Assembly (NCBI GenBank): GCA_964057225.1
Contig: OZ059897.1
Coordinates: forward strand, 13,268,001 to 13,332,000
Length of the DNA: 64,000 nt
Reading direction: 5' to 3'
DNA from: Auanema rhodensis
Taxonomy: Eukaryota > Nematoda > Chromadorea > Rhabditida > Rhabditidae
The position numbers and the translations under genes were made by a program. A model generated the notes under the pieces. It saw nothing but the letters and a program-made list of their open reading frames with translations. It ran no database searches and was not told the origin of the DNA. Positions 48,842 to 64,000 of the stretch are shown here, piece after piece (within the stretch, counting starts at the first letter, position 1; each line of letters opens with the position of its first letter).

Positions 48842-51051
48842 ATGAAGTTGTGGGTGTTTCTTTCGTTAATAGCCATTATATGTGCTGCTCCAATTGTTTC
48901 TCCACCTGACGAAGAATTTGACATAATTTCTTCCCAACCTGTAGCTGAAGTCAGATCTTTGGATACTGAAGACAAAATTGATGTTCCTTCTAAACAATCT
49001 GAGAATAATGAAGAAGATGAGTTAGATCCCATACCAACAGATAGTACTGAAACTATACTGAAGACTACTATTACTAATCCAAAAATCTTAAAACACGTGA
49101 GTTTTGAGAAAATTTAAAGTAATTTTGATAGTTTTTTTAGGAGTGGAAGTGTCCCGAACATGTCCCTTGCTATCTATCTTCTAGAGGATGTAATGAGGAT
49201 TGCGAAGCCGGAATAGCGGTAAATTAATAATAATTGTATTCTTTCATGATAGTTTCGTTCAGATGAATCCTATTGGCAGTGAAATAACAGAATTTAATAT
49301 TTTCTTCAATGGTCCTAAAGTAGACAAAGAATCTGCTATTGCGATTGAATACGATGTAAGTCTTGAAATCCGGACTTTTGGAAATTAAGATTTTATCTTG
49401 AATTCTTATCTTTTTAGAATGATGGCACTCCTCAGAATTTTGTCTGTACCCCAGCTATGAAGACAGTTGAAATTTCCGGAGATGTATCTAATGTGAGAAA
49501 ATAAAGTAAAGAAATCTAAAGAAGTAATTTCAGAACGATAATCCAAAGATTACCTTTATCTCTGCACAAGAATCTTCAAACTTTATTTCTTGTAAATTTA
49601 CTGCTCCAGTTTTTCCTAAATTTGAAAAAGCTGATGAAAAGATTAAGATCAAATTTGGAAGCTTCCAAGGTTAACTAATTAACTTGATTTAAAGTTTATA
49701 ATATGCTTCGAATTTATAGGAAAATCTTTAAAAATTTCGGATAACCATGTTGTACAAAAGCGTCAATCGTTTGTTGGAGGAAGATTTGAAAATATGGAAG
49801 GAGATGCTGCATCCATGCTGGTAAATTATTTCGTAAAATTTATTTATTAATTTTTTATTTTAGTTTGTCCAGAAAGCTGAAGCTAAAATTCTACAAAAGA
49901 TCAAGTTAGTTGGAACAAGAGTAAGTTAGATCCACTTTCTATTAAATCCATTTGTGTCTTAAGCAAGCTGAGGATATTGAGAAGCTTATTAACAAATCTG
50001 ACGAAGAGTTGCATGAACTCAAATTAAGAATAGTACGTGAAATGGAACAAAACGTTTATAATTTTATTTATTTTAAAGAGAAAACAGATTGAAGACTTAA
50101 AGAAGGCTGCTGAGGAAAAGAAGAAGAAGGCTGAAGAAGACGAGAAGAAAAAACTCGAGGAAGCTGAGAAGAAGGAAGAAGAAAAGAAGAAGGAAGAAGA
50201 AAAGAAAAAGGCTGAAGCTGAGAAGAAGGCTAAAGCTGAGAAGAAGGCTGAAGCTGAGAAGAAGTCTAAGGCTGAGAAGAAGGCTGAAGATGAGGAAGAG
50301 AAAAGAGACAAGTCTAAATATGAGAAGAAAGATAAAGTGACAAAGAAATCACAAATAAAAGAGGATGAAGAAGAAGATGAAGAAGAAGAGCCTATTAAAG
50401 AAAAAGTTAAAGATTTGGAAACAGATGAAGATGAAGTTAAAATGAGAGCTATGCCTGACGATGAAGATGATGAAGATGACGAAGACGAGGAACACACTGA
50501 CAGGACAAATAAAAAAGCTAAAGAGCTTAAGCTCTTTGAAGAATTGGCCAAAAAGAAAGCAGCCTTTTCCGAGGATGAAGATGACAAGCAAGTTGGAAGA
50601 ATGAATATTCAAGATATTCTTGACAAGAAAACAAAGGTAAAGTTCCTGCTTGATCAAAATTGTAACAAAGTAATCTTTCAAGGATTCCAAAAACCAAAAA
50701 ATTGGCAAGAAAGCATCTAAAAAGATGGAAGATGAAGAGGAGGATGATGATGATGATGTAGAAGATGAGGATGAAAAAGAAAATAGCAAAAATAAGAAGT
50801 AAGAATATATTTTAAATAGAATTTCATTATATGCTTGTAGAACTTCATCCAAATCTAGAAAAACTTCTGGAAAAAACAAAAAGGTTTCTGAGGAGTACGT
50901 TAACGTTATTTCAAAATTTTAAATATTCCTTTGGTATTACAGAGAAGATGCTGAAAGAAATGAAGATTCTCTTTTCATGGCTCCCGATAGTGCCACCACC
51001 TTCTCAGTATGGAGCTGTTTGGTAATCGCTTTCATCGGATATTTGATTTAA
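48842..51051 (+). CDS. Secreted/anchored protein: DOMON-like region plus Lys/Glu coiled coil
   Basis: Twelve exons: 48842-49096, 49141-49218, 49263-49355, 49418-49492, 49534-49669, 49720-49820, 49864-49920, 49964-50032, 50079-50636, 50683-50798, 50841-50894, 50943-51051; 566 aa. Signal peptide MKLWVFLSLIAIICAA (an in-frame Met at 48824 is an alternative start). Residues about 85-255 have paired Cys (CPEHVPCYLSSRGCNEDC) and a pattern resembling nematode DOMON domains (AIAIEYDNDG...FVC; ITFISAQESSNFISCKF); this is tentative. Residues about 289-474 form a long charged helix of Lys/Glu/Ala repeats turning acidic. The C-terminus (VWSCLVIAFIGYLI) is a short hydrophobic tail, so GPI- or membrane-anchored. 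Function unknown; the helix could be a spacer or scaffold. It may be co-transcribed with the PDI-like gene. Confidence 0.82.
50100..50480 (+). repeat. Polypurine coding repeat (GAG/AAG/GCT)
   Basis: Nearly uninterrupted A/G-rich repeats encoding the Lys/Glu/Ala helix. The antisense strand therefore shows long Ser/Phe-rich open frames that are not genes. Confidence 0.85.
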
Positions 51052-53680
51052 CATTTTTTTTTCATTGCTTTTTGACATTAATTTTGCATGTGAAAATAGT
51101 ACTATTCATACAATTCAATCATATAATTTTTCCTTTTTACTCATAATAAACATAATTTTCTCACATTTGAGCTGAATTATAAAGCTTAGTTTGTGAAAAT
51201 AGTTTGCTATATCTGGGGCATAGTAATGTAAAGGCTCAACAGTTTGGGATGTTTTACGGTCTTCGTCTTTTATCTATTCTTAGTATCTAATTGACGGGTA
51301 AATACATTTCAAATTTTATTCTTCTTTCTGTTCAACATGCCTGTAGTAGAACATTTGCTGTATTTGTGATGGGTCTTGGAAGTTTCTTTGCAAGTTTTCT
51401 CGTTTTGGCTTTCTGTACCATCTGAAGTGACAGAAATCTTCTTTAGGCCGAAAGGTGTTGTCGGATGTTCTTTAAGATTGCAAAAGCTTCAAGAAGCTTT
51501 TATGGGAATCGTTTAGGAAATGTTGGCGACGTTTTTTTAACTGAAGATTTCGAAGAAACTGACAATTTGAAGAAAGATATGGATATGAGATACGACTACA
51601 TGCGGATCTTCTCGTTTTCTCAAAGTTTCGCTATAGTTAAGTGACTGCTATTTCCTTTAATACATGTTCTATAACGATATCTCACCTAAAAGACATGAAG
51701 ATGGATTATCTTCTCTTTAACAAGCAAAATTCTTTAACGATTAGGTCATCAGTATGAGTCAATCTTACCAACTTTTCTTTCGTAAAACATGGAGTAAACA
51801 CTCTGTACAAATAGCTCTATCACATTAAAATATTTATAAAATGTGAAGATTCTTCTTCTGTGTACGCATGTGTTCTATCTCAAATAGATTAGATTAAGCT
51901 CGATAAGCTAGCTAGTTAGCAAACTTTCAGTTCTAATGCTAATTAAGGATAATCTATTGGATTTGAGAAATCAGAGAACATATGTTTAAATGGCGAACAA
52001 AGGTTTTATTGAAAAAACTTCTTGAGAATCAATGTTAATAGTATGCAGGCGTTTTGCAATCAAAACATGGTTTAGGAGTACCAGTCTCTGATCCAAATTC
52101 TTCTTTAGTCCAGTAGTGATAGTTTGCTTTGAAGTATTTGATTGGCGCTCTTTGAACTATTTTTTTTTGTTATTGAAATGAAAGTGAAGAATTTGTATAG
52201 CAAAAAACATAAAACATGCATTACTTCCGTAAAAGAAAAAAAAACAATCGTGGTTATCCAGTTATCTTACAAACAGTAATGAATTTAATAGCTACAATTT
52301 AGTATAGTATTTTCAATAAGTTCTAGCTTTTTAAAACCGTATAACACTTCTGTTTTCTGATTTTGAATTTTGAAACGAGATTTTTGTCGTCACTTCTGGA
52401 ATATTATTCATAGGGTTTAAGATCTGGCTGAAGATTTCATATGAAATCTAAGTTAACGGTAACTTATCGTGATGATCGAACTTGAATCCCACAGATTTAA
52501 TTAGTAATCAAAGCAACTTTTTGTTTTCCAAGATTGAAGATAAAACTGGAAAATATACAAAACGATCTTAATATGAAAGGTTGATTAGTTTTATCTGACT
52601 TTAAATAATTTATTAATGTTTTATTGTTTGGGATCTAGGCTTTTATCTGCTCAAATTGGCATTCCATATCTTTTTAGAACTTCGTTTTCTGTTTGAATGA
52701 TGAAGCTTGATGGTCACTTCCTTGAAAAAAAAACGCAAAAAGGCGTGGCTTGAGGATCTACCGGTGATGAAGATGGTTCTGGATTACATGAAGGAGGACC
52801 AGGCTATTGGACTATATAAAGCTCAGTTTTCTGGATACAAGTCTACAGACTTCTAATGTCATAGTTTGAACCAGTCCTTTGACAAATGTTATTCACTTCT
52901 AATAGAACCATTATTTTTTTAATTTTCTTGTTATTTACTTTTTTTATTACAATTTTGATTCAAATCATTACAGTGTTTGAGTAATTTCTAAAAGTATATA
53001 AGCAAATAGAAAACAGTACAAGTAAAGAACATTTTGAAAAAAATTGTTTCTCAAATTTCATTTTTTTTTGCTTAAACTATTACATGTTTAGTAACTGATC
53101 ATTATTATTCAATGAAAAAATGAGAATTTGTCTGATTTGATAAGTCATCTATTCTTTCTTTACATCCTCCTGTCTCTCACTCTCTTGTCCTTTCTTGATT
53201 TCTTTTCCATTTTCTCATATCACTTTCATTTATGCTATATAAAAAAATTTTCTGAGTTGCTTGATACACTGTAAACTATGCTGTGAAAATTGCTTGACAA
53301 ATCAACTTCCTTTTGTCGATTAGTGTCAGCTTCAGAGAAAAGTTGTTTATAATGCCATGTTTCAAGAATCTTCTACTTTTCTCTTGTTCTAAAGAAGTTT
53401 AATGAAATTAGCCGAACAATAAAAATGATATTTTACTCCCTTTTTCCTATTTTTCATCAGAGTTTTCATTTATCTTGTAGTAATTATTAAATATTCAATA
53501 CCTCTATGTATACCCGTTGTGAATATACCTGTTTGACTGAATGATGGATTCATATACACTTCATATATAAGTTCTTACAGTTTGTGATTATTTCTCAGAT
53601 TCTCGTAGATAATTCTTATTTCTAAATATTTCTCTCTTTAAGATTTTTTTATTTATTCGTGTATTTTCAGGTTTCTAATA
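51052..53680. other. Intergenic with possible orphan exons
   Basis: Mostly AT-rich. Three blocks look coding-like: 51449-51640 (plus, open after TTCTTTAG, starting AERCCRMFFK, ending at TGA), 52035-52156 (minus, listed separately) and 52740-52830, a GC-richer block open on both strands. I could not chain them into one gene. TATATAAA at about 52814 is a TATA-like motif. Confidence 0.35.
52035..52156 (-). CDS. Candidate orphan terminal exon, unrecognised
   Basis: On the minus strand a splice acceptor (AAATAG) is followed by 2 + 120 bases ending in TAA. It encodes QRAPIKYFKANYHYWTKEEF, then GSETGTPKPCFDCKTPAYY. Codon use is balanced and the aromatic/Cys end looks like a secreted nematode protein, but no upstream exon was securely found. 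A shorter plus-strand frame overlaps. Confidence 0.3.
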
Positions 53681-54268
53681 ATGTCCAGATTAGTTTTTGT
53701 CTTCGCATTGATCGCTCTTGTCCAGGTACAGTTCTAAATAATTATTAAATAATTAATTTTGGTTATGAAAACAACAAATTAAAAAATTCTGAAAAAAAGT
53801 GATTGGTATACTCAAATGTTTAGATTTGCCATACCCAAATGGTGGTTACTCAAGATGGATTGATTTTCAGAAATACTCGTGAAGTTGAAGCTAGTGGTGA
53901 AGGTATTATAACTATCAAAATGTTCGAATAAATAATTGTTCACCTGCTTTCAGGATCTGGTGTTGAAGGGTCTGGAGTTGAAGGATCTGGAGTTGAAGAC
54001 ACCGAAAAAACTAAGGCTATTGAGGCTTCCGGAGAAGGCAGTGGAGCTGAAGCTGTAGTTGGCCATGAAGGATCAGGTGTCGAAGGATCTGGTGCTGAAA
54101 GTATTCCAAGCGCTGTTGAAGGATCAGGGGATGATTCAACTGTTTTCCATCGTAACTACTCAATGTTTGAACGATAACTAATTTCTCATTTCAGCACTCA
54201 TCTTGACTGACCCCGTCCCAGAAATCCTTGCGTTTGAAGTTGTTGAGAAAACCGATGATACCAACTAA
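53681..54268 (+). CDS. Small secreted Ser-Gly-repeat protein, chondroitin-proteoglycan-like
   Basis: Four exons: 53681-53725, 53824-53902, 53954-54151, 54195-54268; 131 aa. A GTATTTTCAG acceptor 10 bases before the ATG fits trans-splicing. Signal peptide MSRLVFVFALIALVQ continues into ICHTQ. The body carries about ten Ser-Gly dipeptides flanked by acidic residues (ASGEGSGVEGSGVEGSGVED; EGSGAEAVV; EGSGDD), the attachment context for glycosaminoglycan chains and the hallmark of C. elegans CPG proteins. No chitin-binding (peritrophin) domain is present. The C-terminus is LILTDPVPEILAFEVVEKTD. A poly(A) signal AATAAA lies at 54385. Likely an extracellular or eggshell/cuticle-associated proteoglycan core; role inferred. 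Confidence 0.85.
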
Positions 54269-55100
54269 TTCAGAAGTGAAATTGCTTCCGATTTATGATA
54301 CTCTTAAATAATTTCTGTACAGCAAAACTTAGATATTTTTCCTACTTTTGAATCATTTCTATTTTTAAATTATGTGAAATGATCAATAAATATTATATAT
54401 AATTATTTATATATATATGTATGTCGTGTGACTTATAAATTCAAAGAAAATACACAAGGTTACAACTTGAGAACAGACAATTCAATTTAACTATCTAAGT
54501 TGCTTTGTAATAGACTTATATGAACTTCAATATTACAATAAATCCTAAGACAATAAAACTTGAATATTGAGAAACGGATTAAAGGAAAAAATGGAAAATT
54601 CCTCCCCCCACCCCGCACCTTATATGGAGACATATTTGATTTTATTATTTTTATATTTGGAAATAATCTATATTTCTTTGGAAAGACATGCAAATGTAAT
54701 ATTTCTTCACGTGAGTTCAATATAAAGTTAAAATGACATGTTGAGCTCGTTCAAGTGTGTGCTATTCATTAATCAAATTTATCAAATAATGCAATACGTA
54801 TTTTGTTTCATTTCATTATCAAATAATTTTGTTTTTAGGCTTAGATTGCTGATTTTATGTTAGATGATAATTTTTTTGTTCATAAAACACAGTTTTTTGT
54901 TTATTTTGATTAATTTTTCCTGCAATTTAAAAACTATTAGATGTCTGTACATGTACATGCATATATAAATAAATGTTTTGCAAATCTGTATATGTATATG
55001 TATATAGATATATATTTTTATCTTTAAGTTTTAGTTTCTTTTTAATTTATAAACTTTATTCAATGTTTGTATTATAATTTTACAAAATATTCAGAACAAT
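54269..55100. other. Intergenic
   Basis: AT-rich; 3' UTR with AATAAA at 54385, a C-rich 12-mer near 54604, then the receptor promoter. No gene seen. Confidence 0.55.
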
Positions 55101-56690
55101 ATGTATATTAAAGCTTCTCATTATCAACGTTTTGCTACTGATGATTCTATATATGATAATGTAGCATTCAGAGCTATCTTATTAATTACTGTAAGTCCAA
55201 AGAAAATTGACTGTTTTCTTAACTTTTTGCATAGATTACCATTATTGGAGCAATAACAAATTTATTATCAGCTATTGTTTTCTTAACTGGTCTTGAATTC
55301 AGGTTTGTGTTAAAATTATGCGTTTTCATTTATTTTACAATAAAATTTTATGTTGAAATAACAGCTAAAATTAGCTTTAACTGTTTATAGAGATCCTTTT
55401 GGCTTATATCAAGGTGCTTTGTGTCTTGGAAATTTTATTTCATGTGTAAGCATATTTACTTGGATGTGTATTAATGCTTTTGTTAGGTAAAAATGATTAT
55501 AAATATCTTTTTTTTCGGGAAAAAAACCACCCGTATATTAGAATATTGCCTTCAATTCAAAACCGATTTCTGATTTCTTTTGCAGCATTGAAACAGCTAA
55601 TAGTCTATATTTCTTAAATGAGTTATTGAGTCAGATATCTTTATCATTTTTTGAATTTGGTGCTTTATGCACACTTGCCTCCGCAGTATCACGGTAATCA
55701 CATCAAATCAGCAAAGTAATTAACTATAAACGAAGTTTATCTATTCAGAGCTATAGCATTTATTTATCCAATTCAATATTCATCTGAAACTTCCTACAGA
55801 AATGCAAAAATTATTGTGATTATAGCATTATTTTTTGATACAGCATATGGGTTAGCATATTTTTGGCGTAAGTTTTAAATAAAGTTTAAACATATTTAAA
55901 ATATCTTTAGCTGGTTGTTCATTTCATGTAAATATTTTTACTCTTTTCTACGAATTTGCTGATACTCCTTGTACAGAGTTTTTGAGAGTTAATATAGATT
56001 TCATATTAAGTATTATTGTTTATTTCATCACTGGATTATTTAATTTATACAATTTATTTCGATTAAGAGAATTCAAAAAGGTATGATTCATTTTACAAAT
56101 CTTGTGATAGCTTTTCGTTGATCATGTGTTCAAATACTTGTTGTACATGTGTATGTATGCAGAAGCACATGATGTACCTCCTTACTTACCACTTATTAAA
56201 TAGTTTATATATCTATTATATTATATAATTTAAATATTTATAATGAATTTAACATTATATTTATATAAATTATATATTTTTCATATGTTATAATAAACAA
56301 ATATTTTAGAATGCAGAGTATTCCGATAAGAAAAAGACACAAGAAACTGTATTATATATTCAGGTATGAAATCTTTTTTTTTTTTTTTGCTTTTTAAATA
56401 TTTCAATTAATTAGATAACTGTTCAATTTGCTATTGATATTATGTATGTAACATTCTATCATATTATTGGTCAATTAAGTACTAGTAATTGGCAGTTATT
56501 CCTTAGTTCAACACTCATTTGGGTTTTAACTATATGTTCTCAAGGGTAAATGATATTTCTAATATGCATTAATCATATTTTTTTGTTCAGCGTTTCCTCG
56601 TTTATCATAAATTCTGAAGTAAGAAAAAGATTTTTGGTATCATGTGGAAGGGTAAAACATTCTTTTTGTCACATAAAATTGTATATTTAA
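55101..56690 (+). CDS. Chemosensory-type 7TM receptor, SRX-like
   Basis: Exons 55101-55190, 55235-55302, 55391-55486, 55586-55693, 55749-55867, 55911-56080, 56310-56363, 56415-56545, 56591-56690; 311 aa. Seven hydrophobic segments are visible. SRX-like marks: GAITNLLSAIVF in TM1, DPFGLYQGALCLGNFIS in the next loop/TM2, SRAIAFIYPI after TM3, FADTPCTEFLRVNIDF between TM4 and TM5, and NWQLFLSSTLIWVL...SEVRKRFL at TM6-TM7. ATTCAG six bases before the ATG may accept a spliced leader. The last exon is read to the TAA at 56690; alternatively it splices at 56652 to an exon at 56999 that ends at about 57118. C. elegans relatives act in sensory neurons. No inactivating defect seen. Confidence 0.85.
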
Positions 56691-57625
56691 GCTATTTAGA
56701 ATAGTGTATCATCTTCATCCGAATCTGGATATTAAATATTTTTCATGTTATAACATGATTTCAATATGGATATGGATGAGAAAGGATCTCTCTCATGTTT
56801 ATCAGCTTTCATTCATTTTTTATAAAAAAAAGAATTATAATAGAAGAAATTCTGAGAAATAATAAAAAAAAATTACTAATATTATCCTTTATTAGAATGT
56901 GTACATTAATTTCATAGGGAAAATTATTATTTTTTCCTTTGCTTTACTTATAAATTCTGGAAATTATTCTTATTATTGATAATATCTTAATATTTCAGGT
57001 GATTATTATTATTGTAAGTTATTTTACAAGAAAAGATATTCATAATTGTATTTTAACCTTTTTAGTACTCAACAAATCTTCAATATTATTTACTTTTTCA
57101 TATTACATTCTAAACTAAAATTACATTCAGATGTGCATACGGTGTCAGTTATTTTATTTTTTTAATCTTATTAATCTTATATTATTGTAATTATATAACA
57201 TATTAAATATATTTAAAAATTTTCTAAATTACACTTTAAGTTCAGAACATATGTGTTTGTATACATATAAAATATTTTTGTATAAAAAACAAACAAAAAC
57301 AAAGAAGAAACAATATAATTTAAAAATGTTTTTTATTGATGTTTTATATTAGAAATAACATTGTTTATTGTATTCTCCAACGACTAAAGACATATAATAC
57401 AAATTAAAATCGTTTGATGAGAATTCCTAACCTATAATTTAACATTTTTGTACAACATTGATTAAACTGAGAGACAAAAAAAACATAATTTACATTAATA
57501 AGTGATAACAAAGGCATAAATGCATGCAACATGTCATAGTATTAATATGTATATATATATAATTTCAATCAAAAAATATATGATATTATTCCTGATTAAA
57601 AAAATGTTTTAAAATATTGAGAATC
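56691..57625. other. Convergent intergenic region
   Basis: Between the SRX-like and glycerol kinase 3' ends. A possible alternative last exon of the receptor starts at 56999 after TATTTCAG. Otherwise AT-rich. Confidence 0.5.
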
Positions 57626-60816
<3,191 letters not shown>

Positions 60817-63800
60817 ATTTTCTGAAAAAACTTTATTCAAAAAACTGTATGTAAAGATATAATAAAGTAAATTTTCAAAAAAAGCGAAACGAAGCGAGAC
60901 GAAGCGAATCGACAATGATCAAACTATAGTTTTCAATTTATTATTGAAACAAAAAAATGTTTTGAGAAAATGGGTGGGTAAAAATTTATCAAACAGGCTA
61001 GGAAGAGCATTCAGACAATCAAAATAATTTAATAAAAATATTAAAAAGAAGAATTTTTGACAGCAATATTGTACTTAATCATGATAGAATAACGAGCATG
61101 AAAGTCAGCATCTATTAAAAGAAAAAATATTTTGGTATCTGAGATAAAAAGAGATTTACGTCCTCGCACACATAGAACCCAACGTAGGTAAAAGAAGGTA
61201 CGAGATGAAAAAAATATTACAAAGACAGTGAACTGAAAACAAGACAATCCATGAATTCTATGAAATACGAATGAATTCGACAGATAGGCTAGGCACCACC
61301 AGGCGTTAAGAACAGTTATATGAAACAATGATGATATTGAAACAAGCCCGATGCTTTAACAATCAAAAAATAGAATTGTAAAGTAAAAAGTACAACAAAA
61401 ACGAAAAAGTGTTGAGAACAACGGACAGAGTTCAAAAGTAAAAAACGTCAATGCGCAAATGAATTGATAGAAAATTAAGAGCGAGAGCTGGTATAAGGCT
61501 CTTTCTATCTCTCGACTTTCTGTTAATATTTCATAAAATCAAAGATTATTTTAATTGATAAACATGAAAGTATTAATAGAATTTCATGCTTTTACAATAT
61601 TTCCACAATTTCAAAATATATCTTGATTTACCTAGAGTAGTGTTTATCAATTGGAAAAATTGTTGTACTTAGTGTTCCGGGGTATCGAAATGATTAATTT
61701 GTTTTGTTTTGTTTCGTATGAAAGTCATAAGGACATAGTTTGATTCGTGATTTTATACTGTAGACAGTAATAATCATTCATATGTCATTGATATTTTTAA
61801 GAAATAAAATGATATTCACGTGAAAATAATATATAGATAGATGGATCATTCAGCTTATACTTGCTCAGAATATTCAAGTTTATATATAAACATACAGAAT
61901 GAAAGAATAAAATTTTAAAATAGATAATTCAAGTTTCCGCTAACAAATAAGAGAAATTACCATCATATTTATATTGAAATGATAGTTTATTTCAAAACTT
62001 TTACTATTATTTAGTGTGTCTTATATAGACTAAGATGGCTAAAGAATGGATGATTTATGGACCTGTGGCTAAGAGGTAAAGAGACAACATGAGAGAGAAA
62101 GAGAGAGGTAAGAGAAAATAGAGAGAAACCATATGATAAGGACTATAATAGGACATGTTTGACATATATTTGTGCTTTGAGATCAAAGAAGAAAACGGAA
62201 TGAAGCAGGTAAGGATAAGGCATAACCAAAATTCCTGATTAGTCACGCAGCTCATAACAATAATTCTATTGTTACCTTTTATAGCCTGGATTCACCGTAT
62301 ATTGGTTAAAGTACTAATTTTTTTATTTTTAACAAACTGAATACAACCCCCCCCCCTTTAAATCATTCCTCTTGCTTCCTTCTAACGTTCACTGTTAACC
62401 AGTCTTATTCACTCCCTGAAGAATCTCAGATGTCATGAATTTGGGGAGATTTTTTCGCCTTACAATCCTGATTGAACACCTTGTTTTACGCTAACACTTT
62501 GACTACAACAGCTGATACTTTTCTAAAGAATTGGAGAGGATGATACTTACTCAGAATTTCGAAATATCACGAGGAAAAATTATAATTTCAAAAAGACGAG
62601 CAAGAGCCGGAAAGACGTTGCTGAGGTGTTATCAAGTTCTTCATTTTAAACTTGATAATAACGACCTAATAAAAGAAAAGTTGAAAGTTTCTGGTGTTGT
62701 TCTTCAGAAGTTATATCACAAAAGTAAAGAACGATTGAAATGAACGAGCGAAGCACGTGAGACACTTTGAAAATCACAAGAAGTTATCTGATAGGCTATA
62801 TGATTGACACATTACAATGAAATAATAAAAAATATTGGAAAAATGAAGAATATAGTATGAGGTCACAATGTATTTGATATCAAAACATGCAAAAGGAATG
62901 AAACTGTGGTTTTCGAGCTCGAGCAAGGGAACTGTTTTTAGCAACATCTGACCATTGCAGACAGATAACAACAGCAGGTGCGTAGAGACGAATTATCGAA
63001 AAGGTTTAAACTGTATTATTTCGTTGAATTCTTTGGAGAATTTCAAGAAAATGACCGAATAGAAGAAATGTAGTGAAGAAAAAAGCGGAATTGGTACTGA
63101 TGATAAAGGAATGCAACCGCATGGGCCTTTCAACGTTTTTTAGAATGAACAACCACGCGCTGTGATACGCTCTTATTCTCTGTCAATCTCTCTCCATTCG
63201 CAACGCTATCTATCTCACGTGAGTTACGTGAAATGTCGAGAAGATGATGATATGATAGGCTTAATGTCATGTAGATCAACAAGATACGACGCGATCCAAG
63301 ATTTGCTTTGGATTTGTAACTGTTGATTTTTTGGTTAGGCTGATTGATGAACTCTGCTGAACTCGTGCACCCAGTTGCACTCAATGCACTCGCTTACACG
63401 CTAACAGCGAACATTGTACATTGGCCCATAAGTTAAGAAAAGTGGTACCAAAGATAATTCGGTAGCTGATTAGATTGATTATATGGATAGTTAATTGGAC
63501 AGTAGTAAAAGAAATAATTATTTTTCTATTAAAATATAAAAAATATTTTTTGTTAATTCAATTAATTCAATAAGTCGGTCGTTGTATACAATTGTAATAA
63601 TCTACTAATAATGAAACATTATAATATTTATTATATCTATAACTTAATGATAAATCAAGAAACAAGATGAGAAAATTTCAAAAAAATAAATTAGAAAAGC
63701 ACGTGGTTTGCTAAAATCGAAATCGATTAGTCACTACGGAGAATTGGAAGAAAAAAAATTGAAAAGACTGTTGGCATCTTAGGGAATTATGGAACAGATA

Positions 63801-64000
63801 CTTTATAGTTTATAGTCTGACGTCAGATAAAACCTTTTAAGTTTGCGGCATAATTCTTGAGTTAGCAACGTGATTTTCTGAAATTCTTTTTCTTTCACTT
63901 CAGCTCACTTTTCAAAAAAAAAAAAGATATTTTCAATGGTGTAAGGAAATGACATGAAGGAGAAGAACTGATAGATAAAGAAGATAGATAGGATTAAGCA
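60817..64000. other. Upstream of glycerol kinase, no supported gene
   Basis: About 3.2 kb. Short frames at 62531-62743 (plus, basic) and 63384-63130 (minus) lack splice support and recognisable domains. A C10 run occurs at about 62348 and GC-richer patches near 62900 and 63130-63420. The end of the window may contain the start of a neighbouring gene's regulatory DNA. Confidence 0.4.

Noticed and set aside
50024-50879. Long Ser/Phe-rich frames on the minus strand
   Set aside because: They are the antisense of the polypurine Lys/Glu repeat exon of the plus-strand gene.

Overview
The window is nuclear DNA from a chromadorean, rhabditid-like nematode. Evidence: it is very AT-rich; genes are broken into many small exons by introns of mostly 40-60 bp with T-rich ends in (T)nAG; splice acceptors sit a few bases 5' of several start codons, as expected for spliced-leader trans-splicing; and the protein families are typical of nematodes (HLH-1/MyoD, a CYP33-type P450, an SRX-like receptor, an EGSG-repeat chondroitin-type core protein). 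I found no rRNA, tRNA, CRISPR or complete transposon.

Layout. 1-9390: a plus-strand GPI-anchored cysteine-rich surface protein (DUF7042/7043/7044 type), with an unrecognised minus-strand gene (3531-4141) inside its probable first intron. 10678-13640, minus: hlh-1, the MyoD homologue, with a large, E-box-rich first intron. 17236-20684, minus: cytochrome P450 (12 exons). 24807-26411, plus: 3-beta-HSD family protein with an altered catalytic motif. 28600-29634, plus: TXNDC12/ERp18-like ER thioredoxin ending KQEL. About 32-39.7 kb, plus: divergent KChIP-like EF-hand protein with several candidate 5' exons in a pyrimidine-rich region. 40210-45093, minus: AP-3 delta adaptin (26 exons). 46287-48465, plus: PDI-like ER protein without CxxC, ending HDEL. 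48842-51051, plus: secreted or anchored protein with a DOMON-like region and a long Lys/Glu coiled coil. 53681-54268, plus: small Ser-Gly-repeat proteoglycan-like protein. 55101-56690, plus: SRX-like 7TM receptor. 57626-60816, minus: glycerol kinase (14 exons). The rest is AT-rich intergenic DNA with GA/CT and TA microsatellites and a few GC-richer islands.

The genes are mostly independent units rather than one pathway. Two themes recur: ER/secretory functions (KQEL and HDEL thioredoxin-fold proteins, AP-3 delta, several secreted or GPI-anchored proteins) and muscle/neuronal functions (MyoD, KChIP-like, SRX receptor). Exon coordinates come from hand-read splice sites. For every multi-exon model the exon phases add up to one open frame. 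The least certain parts are the 5' ends of the surface protein, the nested gene and the KChIP-like gene.
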